From positions 16,217,194-16,281,193 of the forward strand of contig NC_035436.2 of NCBI RefSeq assembly GCF_002127325.2: a stretch of 64,000 nt of DNA. Direction: 5' to 3'. This DNA is from Helianthus annuus (Eukaryota; Streptophyta; Magnoliopsida; Asterales; Asteraceae). The notes beneath the pieces are model-generated. The model did not search any database, was not told the origin of the DNA, and saw nothing but the letters and a program-made list of their open reading frames with translations. The position numbers and the translations under genes are program-made. This document shows positions 31,863-44,899 of this stretch, piece by piece. Every line of letters starts with the position of its first letter. The stretch's first letter is position 1.

Positions 31863-33377
31863 TATATACGCTGCGTATTGACCTATACTCAGCATATATA
31901 AAGGTCTGAAAATGTCATTTATACCCTTGTATTGAGGCTATACGAAGCCAAATACAAGGGTAGTTGTGTCATTTTTGTCTTATATGCTGCGTAGTGATCT
32001 ATAAGGAGCGTATATAAAGCTCCATTTTTGTATTTTTTTTGTGTATTCCTTTGTTTATTTATAAAAAAGGAAAATAACACCCGATACGATAATATACGAT
32101 ACGATATAACACCCGTATAGGCCTATAGGTGTGGTTTAGGTCCCGTATTGACCTCGTATAAGCCTATAAGTGTGATATCGTATCGTATAGGTGTAGTATA
32201 GGTCACGTATTGACCTCGTATAAGACTATAAGTGTGATATCGTATCGTATAGCATAGTATATGTCCCGTATTGACCTCGTATAAGACTATAAGTGTGATA
32301 TCGTATCGTATCGTATAGCATAGTATATGTCCCGTATTGACCTCGTATAAGCCTATAAGTGTGATATCGTATCGTATAGCGTAGTATATGTCCAGTATAG
32401 GCCTATAACTGTGATATCGTATCGTATAGGTGTAGTATAGGTCACGTATTTACCTCGTATAAGCCTATAAGTGTGATATCGTATCGTATAGCATAGTATA
32501 TGTCCCGTATTGACCTCGTATAAGCCTATAAGTGTGATATCGTATCGTATAGCGTCGTATAGGTCATTTATTGACCTCGTATAAGCCTATAAGTGTGATA
32601 TCGTATCGTATAGGTGTAGTATTAGTCACGTATTGACCTCGTATAAGCCTATAAGTGTGATATCGTATTGTATAACGTAGTATAGGTCACGTATTGACCT
32701 CGTATAAGCCTATAAGTGTGATATCGTATCGTATATCGTCGTATAGGCCTCTATACGAGACTTATATGCTATACACTATACGATACGATTTGATGCAATA
32801 CGATACGATACGATGTAATACGATAAGATAATTTAATTTAAACGATAACAATATAATATATTTTTATTATTTACGAATAATATTGTTTTTTTATAAATAA
32901 TTTTCTTTTTTTATAAATAAACATAGGAATACGATAATTTAATTTAAACAATAACAAAACAATAAATTTGTATTATTTACCAATAATATTGTTTTTTTAT
33001 AAAAAAATTTCTTTTTTAATTTTTATAATTCATAATATTTATATCATTTTTTATTTTTATAATTTATATTTGTATTATTTACCAATAATATTGTTTTTTA
33101 TAAATAATTTTCTTTTTATTTTGTAAATAAACAAAGGAATACACAATAAAAAAAATATAAAAATGGAACTTTATCTACGCTCCTTAGAGGTCCCTACGCA
33201 GCGTATGAGACCAAAATGACACAACTACCCTTGTATTTGGCTTCGTATAGCCTCAACACAAGGGTATAAACCTTTATATATGCTGCGTATAGGTCTATAC
33301 TCAGCGTATATAAAGGGTGGTAAAATTATTTTTAATCCCAAACCTATGGTAAAATTATCTTTTTAACCCTTATAGTA
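31863..33377. repeat. Macro-unit B (1515 bp) with a 10-monomer array
   Basis: Same plan as unit A; array about 32140-32740 with 10 monomers whose order matches the last 10 of unit A. Confidence 0.85.
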
Positions 33378-34656
33378 TATATACGCTGCGTATTGACCTA
33401 TACTCAGCGTATATAAAGGTCTGAAAATGTCATTTATACCCTTGTATTTAGGCTATACGAAGCCAAATACAAGGGTAGTTGTGTCATTTTTGTCTTATAT
33501 GCTGCGTAGTGATCTATAAGGAGCGTATATAAAGCTCTATTTTTGTATTTTTTTTGTGTATTCCTTTGTTTATTTATAAAAAAAGGAAAATAACACCCGA
33601 TACGATAATATACGATACGATATAACACCCGTATAGGCCTATAGGTGTGATTTAGGTCTCGTATTGACCTCGTATAAGCCTATAAGTGTGATATCGTGTC
33701 GTATAGGTGTAGTATAGGTCACGTATTGACCTCGTATAAGACTATAAGTGTGATATCGTATCGTATCGTATAGCATAGTATATGTCCCGTACTGACCTCG
33801 TATAAGCCTATAAGTGTGATATCGTATCGTATAGCGTAGTATATATCCCGTATAGGCCTATAAGTGTGATATCGTATCGTATAGGTGTAAAATAGGTCAC
33901 GTATTGACCTCGTATAAGCCTATAAGTGTGATATCGTATCGTATAGCATAGTATATGTCCCGTATTGACTTCCTATAAGCCTATAAGTGTGATATCGTAT
34001 CGTATAGCGTCGTATAGGTCACGTATTGACCTCGTGTAAGCCTATAAGTGTGATATCGTATCGTATAGGTGTAGTATAGGTCACGTATTGACCTCGTATA
34101 AGCCTATAAGTGTGATATCGTATCGTATAGCGTCGTATAGGCCTCTATACGAGACTTATATACTATACACTATACGATACAATTTGATGCAATACGATAC
34201 GATATGATGCAATACGATAAGATAATTTAATTTAAACGATAACAATATAATATATTTGTATTATTTACGAATAATATTGTTTTTTTATAAATAAACAAAG
34301 GAATATGATAATTTAATTTAAACGATAACAAAACAATATATTTGTATTATTTACCAATAATATTGTTTTTTTATAAATAATTTTCTTTTTTAATTTTTAT
34401 AATTCATAATATTTATATTATTTTTTATTTTTATAATTTATATTTGTATTATTTACCAATAATATTGTTTTTTTATAAATAATTTTCTTTTTTTTATAAA
34501 TAAACAAAGGAATACACAATAAAAAAATACAAAAATGAAGCTTTATATACGCTACTTAGAGGTCCCTACGCAGCGTATGAGACCAAAATGACACAACTAC
34601 CCTTGTATTTGGCTTCGTATAACCTCAACACAAGGGTATAAAAGACATTTTCAGAC
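33378..34656. repeat. Macro-unit C (about 1280 bp) with an 8-monomer array
   Basis: Same plan; array about 33645-34140 with 8 monomers. A stretch in the A/T-rich right arm is shorter than in A and B. Confidence 0.85.
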
Positions 34657-34817
34657 CTTTATATACGCTGCTTAGAGGTCAATACGCAGCGTATTTAAAC
34701 TTTGTGAAAAAATGATCCCTCAAACCTACCAAAATGACCAAAAAAAATCTAATTGTTTATATACGTTGCGTATAGACTTATACGCAGCGTATATGACCCT
34801 TGTTTTCTGTGCAATGA

Positions 34818-37800
34818 TGTAACACCCCGAAAACAGATCTGGAAATTAAACTACGTTAGTACTAAAAGACGGGTAAATTGTCGTTGGGGGTAAAGTAACC
34901 TGGTGAATATTATGATTTTTAAATAAATAAGCCTAAGATTAAATAAAAGCTGAACGAAAGCTTGTGGGAAAGTAAAGTTTATCAAAACCCAAGTCAACGG
35001 GACTCAAAATAAACTAAGTCGTAGATTTCCCGAACTCACTAATTTAACTATGAATGTTTAACCTAGTTAATAAGTGGGAATATTGTTAGAAATAAGTAGG
35101 TTGTGTCCTACTTAATAACTAACCAAACAAGAGGGGCCAGATTCGGATAAATGGAAAGTTTAATTATAAAATAAAATAAAAAATACAAAACACACACACA
35201 AGGTGTGTTCTGTACGTCGACCAGAAGGTTCTCCAAGAACCAAAACCCTAGTTTCACAAAATCAACCAAATTGAAGGCCAAATCGGGCTCGAATCAAAGG
35301 CATGAATACATACAAATGATCACCAAGTCAAGGGGATCAAGAGGTATGTAAAATTGTGTTGTTACATGAAGTTGTAAAAATTGAATGAACATCACTATAT
35401 GCGATTTTGGTGTAAATCGTAGAAATTAGAACTGAATTAGTGATGTATACATGTTTAGTAACAAAACCCTAAGTGAAATCATGCATAACATGATAGGAAT
35501 TGAATGATTGAATGAATTCTCACACTAGGCTAAGTGGGTATTAGTCATAAGATGGATTTGATGATATGATTATGATTAGAATCATCATGCATGTTAAGTA
35601 ATCATGAAATACTTAAACAATTTGCAAGTTTGAGTATTTGATTATAAGTGATAGTGGTTGAATTTTGATGTTAATCTTGGTAAAAATGACTAGTTATGAA
35701 CTAGTTAGCAAATGTGTAGAATTATGCCCATTAGGTGTTTGTTAAAATGCCTAAATGAGAAGTAAAGTGCTGAAATTCAAGTGAAATGCGTAATTGGCAA
35801 GCTTGACTAATTACATGAGATATGGGATAAAACGGGTTCTAATCATAATGTTGATTTGCCTTAATCGTGCATATTATATGAATAACGGTAGTTAACTTTT
35901 AGAAAGTTAAACTAACCAATAATGAAGTCGAATGGTAGATTCGACATAAAAATTTGTAAGATGGAATAGTCGTAGCTAATAATGACTAAACTAACCGTCT
36001 TACGAATTATGATGATAGTTTGACTCTTGACAAGCTAGATGAAGGCTTGGGAGGAAGCGGGTCAAATGGAGCAAGTACGAAAAGAAAACGTTGCTTGGAT
36101 GCAAGGTAAGTATAGCTTACACTAGTCATATATTTTAGAATGTTCTTTTGTCGTATGAATTACGAATAAGACAAATGGAAATTTGAGACATGGTGTTCCG
36201 GCGTGTAGTTATACGGAACAAGATAACCAATAAGGGTGAAATTATAATTTGGTCACTTGTTGACAATAATTGTTGGTTTTGAAAGATACGTATTTCGTAA
36301 GCCTTAATAGGCCAAAAAGTATTAAGAGGGGATTTATAATTAAAACGACCGTACGGTGTACACCGGAGCGAGTCGTGTAGACGGTAGACGAGATGGCAAT
36401 AAGCTTCATCTCGCCAATATAATCGGTCATTTAGACCAAACAGATCAAAAAGTGAAAATTATCACTTTTTGACAATATCGACTTATGCTTTGTTGAGTTG
36501 TATAATTACAGAAATAATTATCGAGTGGATATTTACATCGCTATTACTTAGCGGCTATTGAGGCAAGGTATTAAATGGGTCAATATAATGATCCGAGCCA
36601 GGTACGCATAATAGGATAACTCTCATTTAAACGTAAGGTTTAATGAGAGTTAATCGAAGTCTAAAATAGATTTTTGGTTACTTAAATAGGTAAACCGAAT
36701 GTTACAAACGATGGTCATTACGTTTGAAAGGCCTATTGACCTTTCAAATAAAATCATAGTTGAAAAGGGGGCTTATGGGTCAAATATGTTACAGTAATCT
36801 CTTATCGTTAATGAAGGGCCAAGATGGACCAAAACGCCCTTACAAGTTAAACTTAGCAAACAACCCTTAAAGGTTGCTTGGAAACGAGTTTTATGATTAG
36901 TTAGATACTTAGAATAAGTATAGAAGCTGAAAGAAGTAATACATTAGTCAAATGGCACTATTTGAGTTTTGCCGTAAAATAATGATTCGATAGGTAAAAC
37001 TTTGGTTTTCATAGATCACCACATTATATCCACCATAAATACAGTTGTGGTGTGAGATTATAGCATAAGAAATGTGGTGAAGGAATGCTAGAAGCAATAG
37101 AAGTGATTTTAGGCTCGAAAGTGCTTAAATACCGTAACAGGTCAAAACAATCCTTGAAGTATAAACGGGTTTAAGATCATACCTAAACTTGTGAATTAAA
37201 CCTAATATGATAGACAATATTGAAATTATAAGGTTCATGTGAAATCGGGATCAAACAATCATGTTGTTTGATAAAATCACGAACGGGTCAAAATTCGGTA
37301 AAAAGGGGTAATAAGCCGAAGACTTGAAAGTCTTAAATTTTGTTAATCCGGATGTTGGATTTTAACTCCACATGATGGGGGTTCAAATTAGAATCACATG
37401 GGAAGAAACGGTGGGTCAAACGGATAAGCGTATTGAAAGATACGAAAGTTTTCGTGTCAAATAACGGCAAAATGGAAAGGTGGAATGCAGGGGCCACCGT
37501 AACTTACGGTGCCACCGTAAGTTACGGTGGAGCTAAAACCTTTACGGTAGAACACCCCTGATTTACGGTGGGGGAATTTGATATTCAGGGGCCACCGTAA
37601 CTTACGGTGACCACCGTAAGTTACGGCGGAGGCCAGAATTCAATTGTTTGTTTGTGGATCAAGATAACAATGTTGCATTTTTCCTAATTTCCTTATTACA
37701 TTGGTTATTTAATTATCAAAACTGACTTTTAAGTTGGTTTTGATCACAGGTGAATGTCGTTAGTCCGGATGAAGATCAAGCATCGAGCAAGAACCGAACA

Positions 37801-37994
37801 CACGTTAAACGAAGCTTCCGCAATGTTGTTTCGTTGTTATTCTATAACGGCGAATTAAAGTCACATTATGTTGTATCACTTTAAATTGTAAACGTTTTTA
37901 GCAAGCCCGTATTTTCAGTATAATTGTAATTATATTTACATGGTTTTGAGATTTAATTATACGATAAACGTTAGATAATAACAAGGGTGTTACA
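34818..37994 (+). repeat. 5' LTR of the LARD-like element (3177 bp)
   Basis: tgtaacaccc...gggtgttaca. Very long for an LTR. Contains cacacaca, and near its end a cluster of inverted gccaccgtaacttacggtg motifs (37491-37630). Confidence 0.9.
37491..37630. repeat. Palindromic ccaccgtaac/gttacggtgg cluster in the LTR
   Basis: Four to five copies of ccaccgtaa / ttacggtgg in alternating orientation, able to form several hairpins. Repeated in the second LTR at 43214-43354. Confidence 0.8.
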
Positions 37995-37997
37995 AGT

Positions 37998-38012
37998 TGG
38001 TAATCAGAGCTC
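37998..38012 (+). other. Candidate primer-binding site of the LARD-like element
   Basis: tggtaatcagagctc matches the initiator tRNA-Met site tggtatcagagc with one inserted A; starts three bases after the LTR. Confidence 0.6.
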
Positions 38013-38856
38013 ATGGTTAAAGAGTAAGGTGTGTCCGGTTTGAGGCTTGATTGCAAATCCGGTAAGTACATGTATGTTAATAGCTTAGCATGCTAAAGTG
38101 TTATAAACAACACATAGGGCTGTCGTGTGATACACGTTACCCCAATTAAAATGATTAATATGGTTGACGAAAATACGCGCGTTGACGCGTATAGTAGAAA
38201 AAGCCTTGTATTATAATACGGGTGATTATTGAAGTTGATATTATTAACTTTTGTAAATGTTTCAGTTGAAGGACACTCGTATCTAAAGATAGCGGGAGTC
38301 TAACAAATTGCGGACTTGACGGAGGCTCGGTGCAAAGTACGACAAGTAGAACATGCTCACCAAGGACCTAAATCGCGTAACGATCGCGAACAAGGCTAAT
38401 GGCAAGAGAAGCCTGTCAGGGCAAGCATTACCAGGTGCACACTTTAAATTTAATTGCACAAATAGTAATATGCAACAAATACGTAGAGATTGAAATTTGC
38501 GTATATAGATTGAAAACTTGGAAAAACCCGAATAGAAAACCTATCCGGGATATTGTTTCCAAGAGAAACAAATAGAGGCATTACTTACATGGGGTGTAAT
38601 GTGAAAATTTTAAAAAAGGTCATGTATACCAGGTGTTGAGTGCTTACTCTGGCCAAGTAAGTGGTGAGCACGTGGTACCATGAACTTTTTATGATGGACA
38701 CGTTTACACCCGATGTAGTAAGGACGGGGTGAGTGGGACAAATTAAAAAGTACCCAAATGAATCAGATAAGCAAAATATTTGATCATAATGTAAACGCAC
38801 AGCCGAGTGACGGAAGCGTATTATATTAGTATAATGAGCCCGAGAGAAGGGACAAA

Positions 38857-39147
38857 GAAACATGTAAAATGATGTAGACATGTATTGGGAGGGGGTGTAC
38901 TTACACTCGAACCCATGTAAACAAGGAAACATGTAAAATGATGTAGACATGTATTAAGAGGGGGTGTACTTACACTCGAACCCGAAGAATATAAACATGT
39001 AAACAAGGAAACATGTAAAATGATGTAGACATGTATTGGGAGGGGGTGTACTTACACTCGAACCCGAAGAATATAAACATGTAGACATGGAAACATGTAA
39101 AATGATGAAGATATGCACTGGGAGGGGGTGTACTTACACTCGAACCC
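38857..39147 (+). repeat. Tandem repeat in the LARD internal region
   Basis: Four units of about 70-84 bp beginning gaaacatgtaaaatgatg and containing gggggtgtacttacactcga; unit length varies by presence of a gaagaatataaacatg segment. Minus-strand ORFs here are repeat artefacts. Confidence 0.82.
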
Positions 39148-40548
39148 AGAAAATGCGAATATGTCTCTAAATGGGTCGTTTTTTTGTAAAACGCCAAACT
39201 CGAGGACAAAATCGGAATATAAAGATGAAGCGAGATCTTAATGCATACCGGGAGGGTTGCAATAATAACAACTTCGGTAAAACACCCAGTTGATGAGTAG
39301 GAATTAAACACATGCGTAGACCGAGAAACGGGAACTCGGATGGAAAGTTAAAGGACTCGGGTTTTAGGGTCATAACTAAAAGATGACAAGATAATGTAAA
39401 TAGAGTTGTGAATAAATTATGTTCAACTATTTTAAAGTTGAACGGGTTGAATATAATATCATGCCGGACGGCATGAGTAAACACAAGCGGGACAATAGTA
39501 ACATTAAAAGCAAAAGAATAATGAGCCCGGTAATGGGACATAATCAAATACGAATGTATGTAAACTGGATAATGGTGAGCATAAGATAAACTGACGCATA
39601 AATGACGTCAGAAGTCATAAAGTCAGAAAATGTGTCCGAAAAGAAACGAATGTAGCCTTGGACTACGGTCAAGGTCAAAGATAATATCAAGACGAAAATA
39701 ACTGATGTTAAACAAAAACATGGTGTCTTGACACCAAACATGAAATTTTAAGAATGTCATGAGCAAGGAATGATCTACGGGATCAATATAACCTTTGGGG
39801 TTATAAACAATGGAAAGGTCTATGAGGATAAAACGACCCACGAGTCATGATTAGAAAGAAATAAATTACAAGGACTTCGCCCTAAAAAGATGAAAGTCCA
39901 ATCAAAATAGCCTATAAGGCTAAGTGATAAAACCTACGGGTTAATTAGACAAAGCAAGAGGATCAGTTGAGAATCCTCGCACAGAATGAAGACTGTAAAA
40001 GAATAAATTTTGGACTGTCAATATCCCGATATGGATAATTGACAAAGAATAAAGAGAAGACGCTAAACTAAAACTTTGGTTTTGGTAAGAAATAACGTTT
40101 TTACAAATATCAACTCTGAGAGACGTATAAATAGTAAACATGAAAGATATAAGTCTTGACACTGGCAGGTGCAAGACGATGTATTCAAAAAGTGATAATT
40201 AAAAAAAATAGAAAGTTGATGTAAAATTTGGCATGACGTGACATGATCACGGTCAAGAAGTGTAATGTAAAGTATAATCACATTCGAGCCGAGTAGCGAA
40301 TATTGAGCCGAGTGATGAATATTGCTAAGTTAATTAAACTAGTGGAAATAACGAGATTACGTTATTTCAAGTTGCATTATGTTGTATAAGATATGTAGAT
40401 GATTAGTAACCAAAAAGATATTATCATACTTTTCTGGTAATACTAACAATTGGTTAGAATATGAGCAATGCTCAATTGATTATCGAGAGCAAATGCATGG
40501 AGTTAAACTCGATAAATTATGTAAGAAAAGGTTTCGAGGACGAAACCT

Positions 40549-40560
40549 CTTTAAGGGGGG
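40549..40560 (+). other. Polypurine tract of the LARD-like element
   Basis: ctttaagggggg shortly before the second LTR (tagact follows, then tgtaacacc). Confidence 0.7.
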
Positions 40561-40566
40561 TAGACT

Positions 40567-43450
40567 TGTAACACCCCGAAAACAGATCTGGAAATTAAAC
40601 TACGTTAGTACTAAAAGACGGGTAAATTGTCGTTGGGGGTAAAGTAACCCGGTGAATATTATGATTTTTAAATAAATAAGCCTAATATTAAATAAAAGCT
40701 AAACGAAAGCTTGTGGGAAAGTAAAGTTTATCAAAACCCAAGTCAACGGGACTCAAAATAAACTAAGTCGTAGATTTCCCGAACTCACTAATTTAACTAG
40801 GAATGTTTAACCTAGTTAATAAGTGGGAATATTGTTAGAAATAAGTAGGTTGTGTCCTACTTAATAACTAACCAAACAAGAGGGGCCAGATTCGGATAAA
40901 TGGAAAGTTTAATTATAAAATAAAATTAAAAATACAAAACACACACACAAGGTGTGTTCTGTACGTCGACAAGAAGGTTCTCCAAGAACCAAAACCCTAG
41001 TTTCACAAAATCAACCAAATTGAAGGCCAAATCGGGCTCGAATCAAAGGCATGAATACATACAAATGATCACCAAGTCAAGGGGATCAAGAGGTATGTAA
41101 AATTGTGTTGTTACATGAAGTTGTAAAAATTGAATGAACATCACTATATGCGATTTTGGTGTAAATCGTAGAAATTAGAACTGAATTAGTGATGTATACA
41201 TGTTTAGTAACAAAACCCTAATTGAAATCATGCATAACATGATAGGAATTGAATGATTGAATGAATTCTCACACTAGGCTAAGTGGGTATTAGTCATGAG
41301 ATGGATTTGATGATATGATTATGATTAGAATCATCATGCATGTTAAGTAATCATGAAATACTTAAACAATTTGCAAGTTTGAGTATTTGATTATAAGTGA
41401 TAGTGGTTGAGTTTTGTTGTTAATCTTGGTAAAAATGACTAGTTATGAACTAGTTAGCAAATGTGTAGAATTATGCCCATTAGGTGTTTGTTAAAATGCC
41501 TAAATGAGAAGTAAAGTGCTGAAATTCAAGTGAAACGCGTAATTGGCAAGCTTGACTAATTACATGAGATATGGGATAAAACGGGTTCTAGTCATAATCA
41601 TCATTTGCCTTAATCGTGCATATTATATGAATAACGGTAGTTAACTTTTAGAAAGTTAAACTAACCAATAATGAAGTCGAATGGTAGATTCGACATAAAA
41701 ATTTGTAAGATGGAATAGTCGTAGCTAATAATGACTAAACTAACCGTCTTACGACTTGACAAGCTAGATGAAGGCTTGGGAGGAAGCGGGTCAAATGGAG
41801 CAAGTACGAAAAGAAAACGTTGCTTGGATGCAAGGTAAGTATAGCTTACACTAGTCATATATTTTAGAATGTTCTTTTGTCGTATGAATTACGAATAAGA
41901 CAAATGGAAATTTGAGACATGGTGTTCCGGCGTGTAGTTATACGGAACAAGATAACCAATAAGGGTGAAATTATAATTTGGTCACTTGTTGACAATAATT
42001 GTTGGTTTTGAAAGATACGTATTTCGTAAGCCTTAATAGGCCAAAAAGTATTAAGAGGGGATTTATAATTAAAACGACCGTACGGTGTACACCGGAGCGA
42101 GTCGTGTAGACGGTAGACGAGATGGCAATAAGCTTCATCTCACCAATATAATCGGTCATTTAGACCAAACAGATCAAAAAGTGAAAATTATCACTTTTTG
42201 ACAATATCGACTAATGCTTTGTTGAGTTGTATAATTACAGAAATAATTATCGAGTGGATATTTACATCTCTATTACTTAGCGGCTATTGAGGCAAGGTAT
42301 TAAATGGGTCAATATAATGATCCGAGCCAGGTACGCATAATAGGATAACTCTCATTTAAACGTAAGGTTTAATGAGAGTTAATCGAAGTCTAAAATAGAT
42401 TTTTGGTTACTTAAATAGGTAAACCGAATGTTACAAACGATGGTCATTACGTTTGAAAGTTGACCTTTCAAATAAAATCATAGTTGAAAAGGGGGCTTAT
42501 GGGTCAAATATGTTACAGTAATCTCTTATCGTTAATGAAGGGCCAAGATGGACCAAAACGCCCTTACAAGTTAAACTTAGCAAACAACCCTTAAAGGTTG
42601 CTTGGAAACGAGTTTTATGATTAGTTAGATACTTAGAATAAGTATAGAAGCTGAAAGAAGTAATACATTAGTCAAATGGCACTATTTGAGTTTTGCTGTA
42701 AAATAATGATTCGATAGGTAAAAATTTGGTTTTCATAGATCACCACATTATATCCACCATAAATACAGTTGTGGTGGGAGATTATAGTATAAGAAATGTG
42801 GTGAAGGAATGCTAGAAGCAATAGAAGTGATTTTAGGCTCGAAAGTGCTTAAATACCGTAACAGGTCAAAACAATCCTTGAAGTATAAACGGGGTTAAGA
42901 TCATACCTAAACTTGTGAATTAAACCTAATATGATAGATAATATTGAAATTATAAGGTTCATGTGAAATCGGGATCAAACAATCATGTTGTTTGATAAAA
43001 TCACGAACGGGTCAAAATTCGGTAAAAAGGTGTAATTAGCCGAAGACTTAAAAGTCTTAAATTTTGTTAATCCGGATGTTGGATTTTAACTCCACATGAC
43101 GGGGGTTCAAATTACAATCACGTGGGAAGAAACGGTGGGTCAAACGGATAAGCGTATTGAAAGATACGAAAGTTTTCGTGTCAAATAACGGCAAAAATGG
43201 AAAGGTGGAATGCAGGGGCCACCGTAACTTACGGTGCCACCGTAAGTTACGGTGGAGCTAAAACTTTTACGGTAGAACACCCCTGATTTACGGTGGGGGA
43301 ATTTGACATTCAGGGGCCACCGTAACTTACGGTGACCACCGTAAGTTACGGCGGAGGCCAGAATTCAATTGTTTGTTTGTGGATCAAGATAACAATGTTG
43401 CATTTTTCCTAATTTCCTTATTACATTGGTTATTTAATTATCAAAACTGA
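40567..43450 (+). repeat. 3' LTR of the LARD-like element, truncated (2884 bp)
   Basis: Collinear with 34818-37700, roughly 1% mismatches by eye, plus a 20-bp deletion near 41750 and a 5-bp deletion near 42460. The last ~290 bp of the LTR are missing. Confidence 0.88.
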
Positions 43451-44222
43451 TTTGTTTTACTTTCATCCCAGGTAAAAATCCAACGGTTAACATGATGATT
43501 CCTCTCTCTCTCATATCCTGAATAAGTAAAAGGGTTAATATTAAACTATATAAAAATAAAAGAGAAAAAAAATATGTAAGTAGAAAATAGAGTAAACCTC
43601 TCTGGATTCATCAGAAATCGCATCCCTTCCCATATTTGTATCGGAAAAAATAGTAATGACCGGAACTCTGGATCCTAGTTTTGCAGTAATCTGCAATAAA
43701 TTTATGAAAATTGAAATCAATATTATTTACGAAACCTATTGATTTTTTTCGTCTTAAATTCTTTTTCTTTTTTTTTCATTCAAATCACCAGGCAAATTAA
43801 AATTACATAAGGATAACAGGTAGACGAACAACAAACTGCGTCGCTATCCCCTTCTGAATAGAAACCCTAATCTACTAAAAACAAGCCCTCGCCACTTAGG
43901 GGTGAAAACTAAAGCATAATATTGTTAACTAACACAATTATAAACTTAGTTTACGATAGGTATGAATGAAAATTAGGTGATAAACTGGTTGATTCTGAAC
44001 TTAATCTATTATGACCAGTGTGAAAAAATAGGTAACCTGAGGATAATCACTGAAGGAGCAAGCGGATGAGAGCTTGGGGCGAGAAAGGATGCGAGCGCAA
44101 ACAAGGTGCCACAAGTGATTAATGCAATCGGCGGAGGCGAAATCGACGGCCGGAAGTCTGGCGAGTATGTTTTCGAGAAGGTTCATGCAAAGGTCATTGA
44201 TTATTGTCGCCGGCAATGACAT

Positions 44223-44673
44223 TCTGGTGACCGGAGAACGTTGTTACAGAGGGAAGAGCGAACTATTGTATATGTAGAAGGGACACATAACACCACACGT
44301 AAAATAATAATTGTTTTTAAGCACCATAGTGACCCCTCACCACCCAAAGTTTGAAAATAAAGAAAGGCTTCCTATAAATAGTAAATGTATCACATGCCAC
44401 GCCATAAAAACCTTCTTAAAAACAAAATCTTTTAAGATAGGGTGTTATTTGTAGTGTCATGTAACTTTTTTATTTCTTGGTGTAGGTGGTTTAGCTACAA
44501 ACCAATTAAGTAATTTATTTACACCCATGGTTTGATTTTTGATTTTTTTGTTAAGTAGTTTTTTAGGAACAGTTTTGGTTACACATCCATAAAACTGGTT
44601 TAACCAAATCGAATGATATACTAATATATACATGAAGAACACAAACCAACTTAATAATTGTTCGAACTTCAAA
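44223..44673. other. Upstream region of copy 2, no gene
   Basis: Presumed 5' UTR and promoter of F-box/FIST copy 2; AT-rich, no other coding signal. Confidence 0.5.
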
Positions 44674-44849
44674 GCTGTGGCGAAGCTTGAGATTTCCGAC
44701 GGGGGCGGAAGTCACCGGATTTAAAAGTTTCTATAAAACCGAGGGGTCAAAAACGTATATATCCAAAAATTTCTATACGAAAACTACATAAACTCCACTA
44801 CTGAGCAAAAAGTTCAGGGAGTCGGCCGCCACTTAATAGCTTCGCCCAT
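44674..44849. mobile_element. Short hAT-like MITE (GGCGAAGC ends)
   Basis: Ends gctgtggcgaagct and (reversed) atgggcgaagctat; flanks acttcaaa (44666-44673) and acttcgaa (44850-44857) match 7/8. 176 bp. Confidence 0.65.
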
Positions 44850-44899
44850 ACTTCGAATGCTGCATACAAAACAAACTTTAGAAAGGAAATTAACCCAAC

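Larger units (their letters stand above)
29360..34817. repeat. Giant inverted-repeat complex with nested tandem arrays
   Basis: The outer arms are inverted copies: attgcacagaaaacaagg at 29488-29505 versus its reverse complement near 34796-34815, and ggtttgagggatcatttttt at 29962-29981 versus the reverse near 34702-34721. Between them are three direct macro-units (29991, 31863, 33378), each with its own inverted arms around a tandem array of about 60-bp monomers. Short palindromes of the form tatacgctgcgta...tacgcagcgtata recur at unit borders. No coding capacity beyond repeat artefacts. It lies in the intron space of copy 2 where exon 5 should be. Resembles foldback transposons in plan, but I recognise no family. 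Confidence 0.8.
34818..43450 (+). mobile_element. Non-autonomous long-LTR retrotransposon (LARD-like), 3' LTR truncated
   Basis: LTRs start tgtaacaccccg, a start typical of plant Ty3/gypsy LTRs. Internal region of 2572 bp has a primer-site-like tggtaatcagagctc just after the first LTR and a polypurine tract before the second, but no gag, protease, RT or integrase motif in any frame. The second LTR ends at 43450, 290 or so bases short, directly against the remnant of exon 4 of F-box/FIST copy 2. It needs another element's enzymes to move. Confidence 0.88.
20713..44222 (-). pseudogene. F-box/FIST copy 2, pseudogene expanded to 23.5 kb by insertions
   Basis: Exons still recognisable, minus strand: exon 1 44222-44037 (F-box, NLLENILARLPAVDFASA), exon 3 43690-43598 (ITAKLGSRVPVIT, MGRDAISDE), part of exon 4 43517-43451 (IIMLTVGFLPGMKVK), exon 6 29221-29176, exon 7 29086-28934 (MSPETVIVG), exon 8 28772-28597 (GETKFQAVLSSG, NLDGDTLL), exon 9 21217-20713 (FIST_C). 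Exon 2 is absent from the 346 bases between exons 1 and 3. Exon 4 is cut by the LARD-like element. Exon 5 is missing between 29222 and 43450. A copia sits in the last intron. Many surviving exons have intact frames and splice sites, so loss of function is recent relative to the sequence. Exon 6 is 12 nt shorter than in copy 1. The last exon carries a duplicated FIST_C motif (see separate entry). Confidence 0.82.

Noticed and set aside
36242..36430. 62-aa minus-strand ORF, repeated identically at 41971-42159
   Set aside because: Its exact recurrence is explained by the two LTRs of the LARD-like element; no domain seen.
38585..40281. Cluster of minus-strand ORFs of 60-126 codons
   Set aside because: Several arise from the tandem repeat at 38857-39147; all are C/F/Y-rich and motif-free, antisense to the non-coding interior of the LARD-like element.
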